A stretch of 64,000 nucleotides of DNA from CAZPNX01 sp964588285. GTDB lineage: Bacteria; Edwardsbacteria; AC1; EtOH8. The stretch covers positions 1 to 64,000 of the forward strand of contig CAZPNX010000009.1 of the NCBI GenBank assembly GCA_964588285.1, given 5' to 3'. The translations under genes and the position numbers were made by a program. Below, piece by piece: positions 15,880-24,750 of the stretch. How positions within the stretch are numbered: position 1 is the first letter of the stretch; each line of letters starts with the position of its first letter. The notes under the pieces are model-generated. The model did not search any database, was not told the DNA's origin, and was given only the letters and a program-made list of their open reading frames with translations.

Positions 15880-16620
15880 ATGATAATGAAAAAATATTTT
15901 CTCCCCTTGTTATTTGCCGGCACTGCTGTCCTGCTTTTGCTCGTCCTTTCGATCCTCCGAGACCTTCGACATCTGCCGTCCATCGAAGGCCTTAGGAAAA
16001 CCAACCCCGCCTCCACCGCCTTGATGGAACAGCGGGCCCGGCAAGCCAGGCGTCAGGGAAAAAGCTACCGACCATATCGACTCTTCGTCCCCTACGGCTC
16101 CATCTCCCCGCACCTTAAGCACGCGGTGCTGATGGCCGAGGATGCTGCCTTTTTTTCCCATTCCGGAGTGGACTTCGCCGAGGTCCGTGAGGCCATAAAG
16201 GACGATTGGAAGAAGAAGCGCTTCGCCCGGGGCGCCTCCACCATCACCATGCAGTTGTGCAAGAACCTCTATCTTTCGACCGCCAAGACCCCGGCCCGCA
16301 AGCTATCCGAGTTCATCTTGGCCCGCCGCATGGACCAAGTACTCTCCAAGACTCGGATCTTCGAGCTTTACCTGAACTACATCGAATGGGGCGACGGCAT
16401 CTTCGGCTGCCAGGCGGCCTCCCAGGCATATTTCGGATGCCCGGCGTCCGATTTGAATCCCGAGCAGGCCATCCGCCTGGCCTCGATTATCATCAACCCC
16501 CGGCGCTGGGGGCCGTTCTCCGACACCAAGAGGATGAACAAGAGGAGGAAGTACCTGGCCGACAGGATGTACCAGGCTGGCTACCTGACCGCCGAGGAAT
16601 ACCTGGCCCTGCCGTTCTGA
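15880..16620 (+). CDS. mtgA: Monofunctional peptidoglycan glycosyltransferase (GT51)
   Basis: 246-residue MtgA-type enzyme that polymerises lipid II into glycan strands at the outer face of the inner membrane. One N-terminal transmembrane helix (about residues 5-26) anchors the GT51 domain. Catalytic Glu87 lies in AEDAAFFSHSGVD. The second family block is GASTITMQ (118-125), followed by KNLYLS, the RKLSEF helix, the IFELYLNYIEWG box and the QAASQAYFG box. There is no transpeptidase domain, so it is monofunctional. An upstream promoter places transcription initiation at the start codon. About 70 further codons stay open in the same frame after the stop, but they look non-homologous. Confidence 0.95.
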   Translation: MIMKKYFLPLLFAGTAVLLLLVLSILRDLRHLPSIEGLRKTNPASTALMEQRARQARRQGKSYRPYRLFVPYGSISPHLKHAVLMAEDAAFFSHSGVDFAEVREAIKDDWKKKRFARGASTITMQLCKNLYLSTAKTPARKLSEFILARRMDQVLSKTRIFELYLNYIEWGDGIFGCQAASQAYFGCPASDLNPEQAIRLASIIINPRRWGPFSDTKRMNKRRKYLADRMYQAGYLTAEEYLALPF

Positions 16621-16821
16621 ACTTTCCGGATTCGGATCATTGCCTTACCTGACGACCGCCGGTTTCCCATCTCCTCCACCCTGTACCTTAACGAAATAGA
16701 TTTCTATTTTTACCCGCGCTTCTACCGGACTCTTTTCTCGGCCAGGGCTAGCGAGGCGTATAGAACATCGGTCGCAAGAAACCGGACAATTCATTCATCT
16801 TTGCGATCTTTTCTGCGATCG

Positions 16822-18129
16822 TTATTGAAGTTCGTTCATTAACCGCAGGTGGTTGGGATTGCCGCTCTTGGAATACATTACGCGGTACAATACTTGGGCT
16901 TCCTTTCGATCGTTCTCTTGTCCGCCGATCAGGAAGCGATAGCGCAACATTCCGGCGCGCTTCTCTTCATCTTCTCCAAACTCTTCCATCAATTTATCAA
17001 TGGCTGCCACGGCCGCAGACGAATCTCTGCGGGCCAGAATTCTAGCCGCCAACAATCGATTAGAGTAAATATCGTCGGGCACCCCTGAATCGTTGACGAA
17101 TTCCGCAGCTTGGAGATTGCATTCGGCCGCCTCTTCGTATCGCCCCCGTTCAAAAAGCAAACAGGCTTTATGGTTCAGATACACTCCGGCAAAATACGCC
17201 GCCCCGATATCTTGGGAAAGGGCGATGGCCCGTTCGTAACATGACAGGGCACCGTCAAAATCCCCTTCCTTATCCAATATTATTCCCAAAAGCCCGTAGA
17301 CATAACTCTCCCCGCGTTTATCTCCCAACTCCCGGCATATAGCCTGCGCGGTCGACAGGTGGCCTCTGGACGTTATATAATCGCCGCGCTGAAAGTACAG
17401 GTCGCCTAGGTTGGCGTGGACCCTGGCCAGGTTTCCCTTGTCGCCCATGCGGCGGCATATCGCCAGATCGGACTGATAGTGGCTGAGGGCCTCTTGATAT
17501 TGGTTCAATTTCAGATAGGCCAGGGCCATGTTTCCATACGCCGAACTCTGCCCCCGCAGGTTGCCGGCGACTAAGCTAATCTCTAGAAGACGTCCGAATA
17601 CCGATATCGCTTCCCGATACTCGCCACGATAGAGCTTAATGACACCCAGATTGTTCAGGGATGAGATCCGCAGGCCCTGGTCACTAAGGAACTCGCTCCT
17701 TTCAAACTGCCGAAGAAAAAAACCTTCGGCCGCGGCAATGTCGCCGCTTTGGAGAAAAACCGAACCCAGGTTGCCGATCGCCTCAGCTTCGCCGACATCG
17801 TCGTCCGCGGTTGCGAACATCGTTTTGGCCTCTTCAAGCAACATTTTCGCTTCGGCGTGTTGGCCCAGGTTGAGCAACAGAAATCCCAGGCTCCTTCTGA
17901 TTTCTGCCTGAAGACGCTGGGAATGAGCCTTCTCGGCATTTTTCCCGGCCTCTTCCAACACATTTCTGGCTAGTTCCCATTGCCCGCATAGTTTAAGCAG
18001 CTCTCCCCTTTTTAATTGTAGGGCGGCATTAAGATGTGAAGCCACCACCGGCCATCCCCGTTGATGGTCTATCGGATACTTACCCGACCAAGTGATGCCG
18101 TCAAGAAACGCTTTTATACCGAGCTCCAA
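16822..18129 (-). CDS. TPR-repeat protein (paralogue 1 of 3)
   Basis: 435-residue all-helical protein built from tandem tetratricopeptide units of the kinesin-light-chain-like TPR_12 type. Examples are EAIGNLGSVFLQSGDIAAAEGF, split across helices, and ARVHANLGDLYFQRGDY and YVYGLLGIILDKEGDFDGAL. No enzymatic, signal or membrane segment is seen. The only in-frame start is TTG at 18129, 27 bp after an in-frame stop, with no clear ribosome binding site. The N-terminal segment (GIKAFLDGITWSGKYPIDH) resembles the linker that precedes TPR arrays in larger multidomain proteins, so this may be a shortened derivative. It sits 162 bp downstream of another TPR gene and probably mediates protein-protein contacts; the partner is unknown. 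Confidence 0.75.
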   Translation of the reverse strand: MELGIKAFLDGITWSGKYPIDHQRGWPVVASHLNAALQLKRGELLKLCGQWELARNVLEEAGKNAEKAHSQRLQAEIRRSLGFLLLNLGQHAEAKMLLEEAKTMFATADDDVGEAEAIGNLGSVFLQSGDIAAAEGFFLRQFERSEFLSDQGLRISSLNNLGVIKLYRGEYREAISVFGRLLEISLVAGNLRGQSSAYGNMALAYLKLNQYQEALSHYQSDLAICRRMGDKGNLARVHANLGDLYFQRGDYITSRGHLSTAQAICRELGDKRGESYVYGLLGIILDKEGDFDGALSCYERAIALSQDIGAAYFAGVYLNHKACLLFERGRYEEAAECNLQAAEFVNDSGVPDDIYSNRLLAARILARRDSSAAVAAIDKLMEEFGEDEEKRAGMLRYRFLIGGQENDRKEAQVLYRVMYSKSGNPNHLRLMNELQ

Positions 18130-18291
18130 GGGTCGATATCCTTTGTCACTTTAATTGTTAAGCCGAAAGCGCTGCAATATTCTTTCCGGCCCTGAGGTTG
18201 TTATCCTATGTCTCTCGGACTGAAGATTTTATCGGCCTCTACATCCCGGCCATTAAGTCAATGATGCAGAAATAACGCCCAGCGTAACGGA

Positions 18292-19383
18292 TCACGTTTC
18301 CAAATCCTGTTTAATGCTTGGTCCCCTATCCAACTCGCCTGCCAGCCGAAGTGCGGCTTCCTCAAGCTTTGGTGTCCCAATTATCCGGGCCAGGGCCAAT
18401 GCCTCCTGGTTGCATTCCCTGGCCTCCTCGATCCTTGATATCTCCAGCAACAAACGGGCTCGTTCGTTGAGAAAGATGGAGAGGTTGTACTTGGTGTCCA
18501 ACTCCCTAGCCAGAGCGATGGCCCGAGACGAGCAAATCAGGGCTCCATCCCGATCCTCCTCATGCCAACGGATGTGGCACAGATGGCTCAGGGTTATACT
18601 CATACCATGCTTATCTCCTATTTCCCCAGCCAAACGCAATCGTTCTTCCGCATACCGGCCGGCCTGGCCATAGTTATCCTCCTGGATGAAAATGGCCGCC
18701 ATATTGCCGACCGCCACGCTTAAAAGGTGCTTGTCCCCGCATGCTCTGGCCACTGTTGCCTGCTTGCGATACCACTCCTTGGCCCCGGAAAAATCCTTTT
18801 TGTCCATCAAACACCAGGCGATGTTTCCGGCGGTCTTGGCATTGTTGTAGGCATCGCCGATCCTCTCACCTATATCATAGCACTTCCGGTAACACTCCAG
18901 GGCCCGATCGACATCCCCCAGATCCCCCGCCACGTTTCCCAGGTTATTGAGGGCGTTGGCCTCCTGCTCCAAATCGCCGCTGGCCTTTGAGAGGTCAAGG
19001 CTGCGCTTGAAGTGCTTTTCGGCCCGTCTATAGTCGCCCAGGCGGTAGCAGATATTGCCCATCTTATTGTGTATGTTGCAACGGTCGAAATCGGGGCCTT
19101 CTTGCTCCAAGACAGCCTCGGCCACCTCCATCAGCGCCAGTCCCTCCCGGCCGAGACCCCGGCGGTTCATGATCCAGCCCAGGTTCATCCGGCTGAGGGC
19201 CGCCTGGTGCCGATACCCGTGGGCCTCCAGCCATTCCAAGCTTTTCCGGTGGATGGCCTCGGCCAATTCCCACTCCCCCAGCATCTCCAGCAGCTCGGCC
19301 TTCTTGCGATGGACCAAGTATGGATGCCAGTCGTCACCGGAGCCGAGCCAGCGGGACTCCCTTGAAAGAACTTTGACCGGCAA
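18292..19383 (-). CDS. TPR-repeat protein (paralogue 2 of 3)
   Basis: 363 residues of tandem TPR units (for example NIHNKMGNICYRLGDYRRAEKHF in pieces, ANALNNLGNVAGDLGDVDRAL, KTAGNIAWCLMDKKDFSGAK). The start is TTG at 19383, 17 bp past the stop of the upstream membrane-protein gene; the frame stays open upstream without an ATG. The first 40 residues (GSGDDWHPYLVHRKKAELL, then GEWELAEAIHRKSL) align in style with the starts of the other two TPR proteins in this window. No catalytic domain is seen. Gene order and spacing suggest cotranscription with the amidohydrolase and membrane protein. Confidence 0.75.
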   Translation of the reverse strand: MPVKVLSRESRWLGSGDDWHPYLVHRKKAELLEMLGEWELAEAIHRKSLEWLEAHGYRHQAALSRMNLGWIMNRRGLGREGLALMEVAEAVLEQEGPDFDRCNIHNKMGNICYRLGDYRRAEKHFKRSLDLSKASGDLEQEANALNNLGNVAGDLGDVDRALECYRKCYDIGERIGDAYNNAKTAGNIAWCLMDKKDFSGAKEWYRKQATVARACGDKHLLSVAVGNMAAIFIQEDNYGQAGRYAEERLRLAGEIGDKHGMSITLSHLCHIRWHEEDRDGALICSSRAIALARELDTKYNLSIFLNERARLLLEISRIEEARECNQEALALARIIGTPKLEEAALRLAGELDRGPSIKQDLET

Positions 19384-19399
19384 CTTTATCCCCCGTTCC

Positions 19400-20377
19400 T
19401 CACATCCACTCCAGACTTCCCGCCTCCAGCCGGTAGAACCTGCCCAAAAGCCTCATGGCCGCCGCCCAGCAGTAGAGCCCGGCAAAGGCCGGGATCAGGG
19501 CTCCGATGAAAGGCACCGGCCACAGGACCGTCAGCAACATGGACGGAAGGACGAACAGCCAGAATATCGGAACCAGCTTTAGGTAGGAGGAGAACGCCTT
19601 GGCAGCTGCCTCGACCACATTGGACGGTAAAAACGACGGCCACAGCTTGCCGGAGACGGATGTCATTAGGAAGGAAATGGGGAAGTAAAGACAGCCGTAA
19701 ACCAGGGAAAGCAGGAGAAGTGCAAGGGAGGGTCGGTTTCCCGACCGGATGGCGGCCGTCAGCACCAGGGTTAGGGGCAAAAAGGACCACATCAGCACCA
19801 AGAGCGACTTCAGGGTCGGCAGGACTATCTGCCCCCAGGGGTCGACCAAACCCGGCCACTCGGGAAAATCGTCCTGGCCGCTGGCGGTCTTCCATACTAG
19901 GGTGCGGAAAAAACCCGGCAGGATGACGGCCATGGTAAACCAGGCCAAACCGCCCAGCATGAAGGCCGGCACCGAGAAGATTTTTAACCAGGGCAACAGC
20001 GCCATCAGGTCCTCGAGGATACGCCCCAGCGAGAGCCCAAAGGCGGCCGCCGCCAGCATCATCAGAGCCCCGGGCGAGGCCGGGTACCGCAGGATGGCGC
20101 CCAGATCCGTCCAGAACGGTTTTTCTCCGGCATGCTCTGCCTCCCATTTGGCGAACCTGTCGGGCCCGAGCTCCTGCCGCAGCCGCTCCCTTACCCGGGG
20201 GTCGGCCGGATATAACCGGCCGGCTTGGTGAAGGTGAAGCTCGGCCTCCTTGGCAAGGCCGGCCATCCTGGCTTTTTCAAACAAAGTCAAAAGCGTTTCC
20301 GCATCCTGCGGCCGCCCCTTGACCGTATCCTGGTAGTCTAGATATTCCTTGAGCTGGGGCGTGATCTCGCCCGGCAT
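19400..20377 (-). CDS. Polytopic membrane protein with N-terminal helical region
   Basis: 325-residue protein. The start MPGEITPQLKEYLDY (20377) is chosen because it lies 2 bp after the amidohydrolase stop; a longer in-frame reading into that gene has low-complexity sequence. Residues 1-100 are soluble and helical, with a TPR-like pattern (AETLLTLFEKARMAGLAKEAE, broken across helices). The rest contains about six hydrophobic segments, including FMLGGLAWFTMAVILPGFF, SLLVLMWSFLPLTLVLTAAI and LALLLLSLVYGCLYFPISFL. The layout resembles DUF4013/Yip1-like membrane proteins, but I cannot assign a family. It is in a probable operon with the amidohydrolase upstream and a TPR gene downstream. Confidence 0.7.
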   Translation of the reverse strand: MPGEITPQLKEYLDYQDTVKGRPQDAETLLTLFEKARMAGLAKEAELHLHQAGRLYPADPRVRERLRQELGPDRFAKWEAEHAGEKPFWTDLGAILRYPASPGALMMLAAAAFGLSLGRILEDLMALLPWLKIFSVPAFMLGGLAWFTMAVILPGFFRTLVWKTASGQDDFPEWPGLVDPWGQIVLPTLKSLLVLMWSFLPLTLVLTAAIRSGNRPSLALLLLSLVYGCLYFPISFLMTSVSGKLWPSFLPSNVVEAAAKAFSSYLKLVPIFWLFVLPSMLLTVLWPVPFIGALIPAFAGLYCWAAAMRLLGRFYRLEAGSLEWM

Positions 20378-20379
20378 TC

Positions 20380-21615
20380 CTACTTGCCCTCCCGGATCAC
20401 CTTCCCCTCGGCCATCACCATTTTGGGATAGGCGGCCAGATGAAGCGGGTCGCGGTCCCAAACCACCAGGCTGGCCCACTTGCCCGGCTCCACCGTCCCC
20501 AGCTTGTCGTCCAGACCCAGGATGACTGCGTTTTTATGGGTTATCAGGGATATGGCCTCGGCCGGCTCCAGACCGAAGATCATGAAAAATTTTAAGCTGT
20601 CGCGCAGGGCTGGGGCCATGATCACCGGATGGTCGGTCATCAGGCCGTAGAAGGCCCGGGATCTCATCAGCTTCTCGGTGTTCTTGTAGGAATCGTTCTT
20701 CAGCTCCACCTTGTAGGCCAGGCTGCCCAGCGGCCCATAGACCACCGGAATGTTCTCGTCGGCTAGGGCATTGAATATCTCGGTGTGGTGGACATCGCCG
20801 CAGTGGTCGGCGGTGCAGGTCAGCTGGTAGCGCTTGGCCAGCTCTATCAGGTAGAGGACGTCGTCCTCCTTGTGGACGTGTATCTTGGCCGTCTTCTTGT
20901 CGTGCAGCAGCTCCAGCATGGCCTTGTCCTCAGTGTCGAATTCAAGGGCGTATTCGGCCTCGATGGCCTGACGCTGCTCCTTGATTTCCTTCGGCGTCAA
21001 TTTAGACTTCTTGTCCTTGGCTTTCTGGTCCAGCTCGCGCAGTTTCTTTTCGCGGGCCAGGTCGGCCTTCTGCTTCTTGGCCAGGACCGAATCGAACTTC
21101 TTTTCCAGCATACCATAGACGCCCATCCGGGTGTTGGGACGGGATCCTTTCCATCCTCCGGTGGAGCGGGGGTTGTAGCCCAGGGCCATCTTGAAGCCGT
21201 AGTCCTTGACCAGGGCCTGGGCCCGGTCCCGGGCAAAGTTGCGGATGACCACCGCTTTCCCGCCCAGCAGGTTGCCGGAGCCGGGGACGATGCAGCTATA
21301 GAGGAAGCCGAAGTCCACCGCCTCGGCCAGAGCCGGATCGTCGAAATAGACGCTGTTGAGAGGGTTGTTGGCCGGCAGGAATTGGTCGGTGATGTCGTTG
21401 GATTCTCCCTCGCCCCCCGGTTCTCCGGCCCGGTGCATGCCGATGTGGGAGTGGGGATCGATGAAGGCTGGGGTGACGATGCCGGAGTAGTCGGCCTTGG
21501 CCGAGCGCTTGCGGACCTCGCTGATTTTTCCGTCCTCGACCACCACGGCCATATCGCGCTGCAGTCCGCGTCCGTCGTAGAGGGTTTCCGCCTTGATGAT
21601 GATGGGCTTGGGCAT
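20380..21615 (-). CDS. Amidohydrolase (imidazolonepropionase-like)
   Basis: 411-residue metal-dependent amidohydrolase of the composite-domain type (imidazolonepropionase/hydantoinase-like), predicted cytoplasmic. The N-terminal beta sandwich (AETLYDGRG, VVVEDGKISEV) leads to the metal motif H55-x-H57 in FIDPHSHIGMH. Later ligands are likely in KIHVHKEDD, CTADHCGDVHH and GLMTDHPVI, and the C-terminal sandwich closes with GTVEPGKWASLVVWDRDPL. An unusual feature is a lysine- and glutamate-rich, coiled-coil-like insertion of about 60 residues between about 173 and 232 (KKQKADLAREKKLREL onwards). The substrate is not predictable. Confidence 0.88.
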   Translation of the reverse strand: MPKPIIIKAETLYDGRGLQRDMAVVVEDGKISEVRKRSAKADYSGIVTPAFIDPHSHIGMHRAGEPGGEGESNDITDQFLPANNPLNSVYFDDPALAEAVDFGFLYSCIVPGSGNLLGGKAVVIRNFARDRAQALVKDYGFKMALGYNPRSTGGWKGSRPNTRMGVYGMLEKKFDSVLAKKQKADLAREKKLRELDQKAKDKKSKLTPKEIKEQRQAIEAEYALEFDTEDKAMLELLHDKKTAKIHVHKEDDVLYLIELAKRYQLTCTADHCGDVHHTEIFNALADENIPVVYGPLGSLAYKVELKNDSYKNTEKLMRSRAFYGLMTDHPVIMAPALRDSLKFFMIFGLEPAEAISLITHKNAVILGLDDKLGTVEPGKWASLVVWDRDPLHLAAYPKMVMAEGKVIREGK

Positions 21616-21697
21616 GGCTGTATCCTTTTTTTGATTTTCTTTTTTTTATTCAACTTGGGCTCTTCGGCCGTTTTCGGGGCCGGGCAGTCGAAAGAAA

Positions 21698-21724
21698 GTC
21701 ATCCTGAGCTTGTCGAAGGATGAC
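21698..21724. repeat. Short dispersed-type palindrome (GTCATCCTGAGC family)
   Basis: GTCATCCT (21698-21705) pairs with AGGATGAC (21717-21724), with GAGCTTGTCGA between. This is a widespread bacterial intergenic repeat type. It lies in the 205-bp gap between two - strand genes; related degenerate pieces (TTCGACGGGCTCA, TTCGATGGGTTCA) follow to 21783. Confidence 0.7.
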
Positions 21725-21820
21725 ATTACTGTGAGCGGTCATGATTCGACGGGCTCACCATTACATAGTTCGATGGGTTCAGCAAGCTTGCCACAGGCTT
21801 GATCGGAATGTCCTCCGTTT

Positions 21821-22435
21821 TCACAACCTCGGCTTGCAGATTACCTCGTGCACCTTCAGGTCGAAGAAGTCCTGGGCGTTGGCCGGGGTCAGCACCACCG
21901 CCGTGTCCGCGCCGCGCCCGGTGCCGCCGATGGCGACGGCCTCCTTTTTGACCGAGACCAGCCCGGCGTCGGCCGCCATCAGGGCTATCTCGATGCAGAC
22001 CTTGAAACCCTGTCCCATAATGCGCAGGGTATAGGCGATGATCTCGTCCAGCTGGTAGGTTTTCAGCTTGTGGCGCACCGCCCGGTTCACCCCGCCCAAG
22101 GCGTGCTGGCAGGTGAGTATCTTTCCTCCCAGTTTTTCGATGCGCTCCCGATGTTCGGGCAGCAGCTCTTGGGAATCCTGCTGGGAGAAACCGGTCGAAT
22201 GGGTGACTGCCACCAGATTGTATCCCTTGAAGAACCCGGCCGCGGACACTCCGGTGGCTCCGGTGGTGGTGGCCACCAGGACGTCCCTGACCCCCAATTC
22301 TTCGGCTCTGGCCCGGGCCAGTTCCAGCGTTTGCTTAAGATTGGTCGCCCCCGGTTTTTCGAAATATACCGTCCCCATCGCTCTCTCAATTATCATTAAG
22401 CTTTGTTTTTTCTCTTCGGATTGATCCTTCGCCAT
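21821..22435 (-). CDS. Stand-alone pyruvate-kinase C-terminal-like domain protein
   Basis: 204-residue protein of the family with the alpha/beta fold of the pyruvate kinase C-terminal domain, without the catalytic barrel. Recognisable parts are YFEKPGATNLKQTLELARAR, VLVATTTGATGVSAAGFF, NLVAVTHSTGF, and the C-terminal EIALMAADAGLVS and AIGGTGRGADTAVVL. Family members are found alone in many bacteria and archaea, with no established reaction; a nucleotide or phosphosugar-binding role is inferred. It is 38 bp downstream of the Gfo/Idh/MocA gene. Confidence 0.85.
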   Translation of the reverse strand: MAKDQSEEKKQSLMIIERAMGTVYFEKPGATNLKQTLELARARAEELGVRDVLVATTTGATGVSAAGFFKGYNLVAVTHSTGFSQQDSQELLPEHRERIEKLGGKILTCQHALGGVNRAVRHKLKTYQLDEIIAYTLRIMGQGFKVCIEIALMAADAGLVSVKKEAVAIGGTGRGADTAVVLTPANAQDFFDLKVHEVICKPRL

Positions 22436-22473
22436 CCGGTTTAATCGGCACCTCCCGCGTTCCCGTGGCCGGG

Positions 22474-23430
22474 TCAGAGCTTTTCCCGGTGCTCGGCGAT
22501 GGCCTCCAGTATCCGGCCGGCCACCTCCAGCGCTCGCAGGCCGTCCTCTCCGGTCACCACCGGTTCGGTTTTGTCGGCCAGGCAGCGGACGAAGGCCTCC
22601 AGCTCGGCTTTAAGCGGTTCGGTCTTGTCGATTTTGGGCTCCCGGTAATCCACCATTTTGGCCAAATCCAACACCCCCCTGGGCTCGCCCTTGAGACGAT
22701 AGAGCTTCGTCTCGGGTTTCATATAGTCTATATTGATATAGGCATTGCGCTGGAAAAACCTGATTTTACGCTCTTTCTTGACTGAGATCCGTGAGGCGGT
22801 GACGTTGGCCACACAGCCGTTCTTGAACTCCAACCTGGCGTTGGCGATGTCCTCCTTGTCGCTCACCAGGCAAAAACCGATGGCCGAGATCCTCTCCAGC
22901 TCCGAGCGGACGAAGGAAAGGATGATGTCGATGTCGTGGATCATCAGGTCCAGCACCACCGGGACGTCGGTGCCCCGGCCTACGAATGGCGCGATCCTGG
23001 TGACCTCGACGAACTTGGGATCGGCTATGTACATGGCTGCGGCCCGCACCGCTGGGTTGAAGCGCTCGATATGGCCCACCTGCAGCACCAGCTTTTTGGA
23101 TCGGGCCAGGGCCACCATCTCCCGGGCTTGGTCGGGCTCGGCGGCGATGGGCTTCTCCACCAGAACGTGGACCCCGGCCTCCAGGCAATCCTTGGCCACC
23201 GCCTGGTGCAGGCTGGTGGGCACCACAATGCTGGCGGCCTGGATGTCCTTCAGCATTGTCCGATAATCGTCATAGGCGGCGGTTTTATGCCGGCCGGCGA
23301 TCTCCCGGGCTCGGGCCGGGTCGGCATCGGCCACCCCGGCCAAAATTACGCCCGGCAGCTCGGTGTACACCCGGGCATGGTGCTGGCCCAGGCTGCCCAC
23401 CCCGATGACGCCCACCCTTAGCTTATTCAT
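22474..23430 (-). CDS. Gfo/Idh/MocA-family NAD(P)-dependent sugar dehydrogenase
   Basis: 318-residue oxidoreductase. The N-terminal Rossmann fold has GVIGVGSLGQHHARVY, the catalytic-lysine motif is VLVEKPIA (about 90-97), and the substrate domain has GHIERFNPAV and DLMIHDIDIILSF. The HIERFNP and IHDID blocks resemble UDP-GlcNAc-type 3-dehydrogenases (GnnA-like) found with lipid A genes in several phyla, but no lipid A gene is in this window, so the substrate stays open. Downstream is the solo pyruvate-kinase-like gene and upstream is a coiled-coil protein. Confidence 0.88.
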   Translation of the reverse strand: MNKLRVGVIGVGSLGQHHARVYTELPGVILAGVADADPARAREIAGRHKTAAYDDYRTMLKDIQAASIVVPTSLHQAVAKDCLEAGVHVLVEKPIAAEPDQAREMVALARSKKLVLQVGHIERFNPAVRAAAMYIADPKFVEVTRIAPFVGRGTDVPVVLDLMIHDIDIILSFVRSELERISAIGFCLVSDKEDIANARLEFKNGCVANVTASRISVKKERKIRFFQRNAYINIDYMKPETKLYRLKGEPRGVLDLAKMVDYREPKIDKTEPLKAELEAFVRCLADKTEPVVTGEDGLRALEVAGRILEAIAEHREKL

Positions 23431-23485
23431 GCACTGATAATCGAAATATTATCCGAATCGATTCGCGCAGATACGCGGTCAGTTT

Positions 23486-24655
23486 TCAATCGAGCAACGG
23501 CAGTATCAAGTCGTCCACCGGCCAGATCTGCAGCACCTGCTCGTCGCCCAAGTAATGGAGCCAGAACTGAACGGTCTGGATCGAGGAGTTCCGCAGCACG
23601 TCCAAATAGACCAGCAGGCTCATGGGCCGAGAGGCCAGATAATCTCTGATGTCGTTGACCGCCACCTCCCGGTCCCGCGGCCCCTCGCCGTAGACGCCCG
23701 AGGTGATCTCCACCCCCTGGCCCAGACACAGGTAATCCTGCCGGTCGTTGAAGAAAAGCCTTCCTAAAAAATACTTGTTCTCCTGGGCCGGGCGGTAGCG
23801 CACCAGCACGTGGGTGCCTTCGCACAGCCCGGCCGTTCCCTGAGGACGGTCGGCAATCTGGGGAATGTCCAGCAACCGCTCGCCACCGTCGGGCTTGACC
23901 AGCATCGGCAGGTACTCCCTAAGGTGGCTGTAGTCATCGGGGGCGATGCTTTTCAGATCCTGGTTGCGCACCATGATCATGGCCCGGTTGGTGACCGTGT
24001 AGAACTCGTTCTCCAGCTTCTCCATCTCCTCGGAGTACTGGGCGGCCGAGACGCTCTCGGCCAGCTCCCGCTCCAGAGCCCTGATTCGCTCCGTCAGCTT
24101 CTGCTTCTCGGCCTCGGCGTTCATCACCGTCTCCATGATGATCCGGGTGGACTCCTTGCGGACCTTGATGACCTCGATGGCCCGTTCGTCCTCTGTAAGG
24201 AACTCGTTGGGTGAAAAAGTGGTCGGCGTGGCCGGTCGGGGCTGTATCGGCGCCTCCCCTCCGGCCAGACTGGCCGATCGGTCCAGCTGGTCGCGCAGAG
24301 CGTCCCGCTCCCTCTCCAGCTCGGCCAGACGATTGGCGTAAAGGGTGTTGACCGTGGCGATCAGCTTCTCCTTGTCCTGGCTGAAGGCCTGGGGCGAGTA
24401 GTAGACCACCATGTCGGTCCGGTGGCGGCCCACCACCTCCAACTTGTCGCCAAGGGCCGGGGCCAGTTCTCCCACGTCATCAAGCACCAGGCCGTCCTTG
24501 GCGCCCAGGATCATCTGGGGGCTGCCGCCCAGCATCTTAAGCACCGTCTTCTTGCGGTCGCGCAGGTCATCGATGGTCAGCACCACCCCGGCCTCCACCT
24601 CCCGGCCGTCGGGCAGGATCAGCTTGATGGGCTTTGGCTTTTCCCTGGGGCTCAT
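23486..24655 (-). CDS. Unrecognised coiled-coil protein
   Basis: 389-residue protein of no family I recognise. Residues 1-45 start with a beta-rich module (KLILPDGREVEAGVVLTIDD) that looks like a binding or forkhead-like entry. Two coiled-coil stretches are visible, about 105-128 (ANRLAELERERDALRDQLDR) and 160-215 (EAEKQKLTERIRALERELAE). The C-terminal third is globular and predicted mixed alpha/beta (CEGTHVLVRYRPAQENKYFL; SLLVYLDVLRNSSIQTVQFW). There is no signal peptide or membrane helix. The start ATG has no clear ribosome binding site. The gene is 55 bp upstream of the Gfo/Idh/MocA gene, so cotranscription is likely. Confidence 0.7.
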   Translation of the reverse strand: MSPREKPKPIKLILPDGREVEAGVVLTIDDLRDRKKTVLKMLGGSPQMILGAKDGLVLDDVGELAPALGDKLEVVGRHRTDMVVYYSPQAFSQDKEKLIATVNTLYANRLAELERERDALRDQLDRSASLAGGEAPIQPRPATPTTFSPNEFLTEDERAIEVIKVRKESTRIIMETVMNAEAEKQKLTERIRALERELAESVSAAQYSEEMEKLENEFYTVTNRAMIMVRNQDLKSIAPDDYSHLREYLPMLVKPDGGERLLDIPQIADRPQGTAGLCEGTHVLVRYRPAQENKYFLGRLFFNDRQDYLCLGQGVEITSGVYGEGPRDREVAVNDIRDYLASRPMSLLVYLDVLRNSSIQTVQFWLHYLGDEQVLQIWPVDDLILPLLD

Positions 24656-24750
24656 TGACTTAACAGATTGCCTTGTCTGTCCGAAAGAGCTGTTCGAAAA
24701 TCTTTTCCTATTTCATTGGTGCCTATATCTGGAAAATCGTGGATCGAGCC

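Noticed and set aside
16621..16841. About 70 codons open in frame after the mtgA stop
   Set aside because: No start codon, no sequence similar to MtgA C-termini, and it runs into the convergent TPR gene; probably chance in GC-rich DNA.
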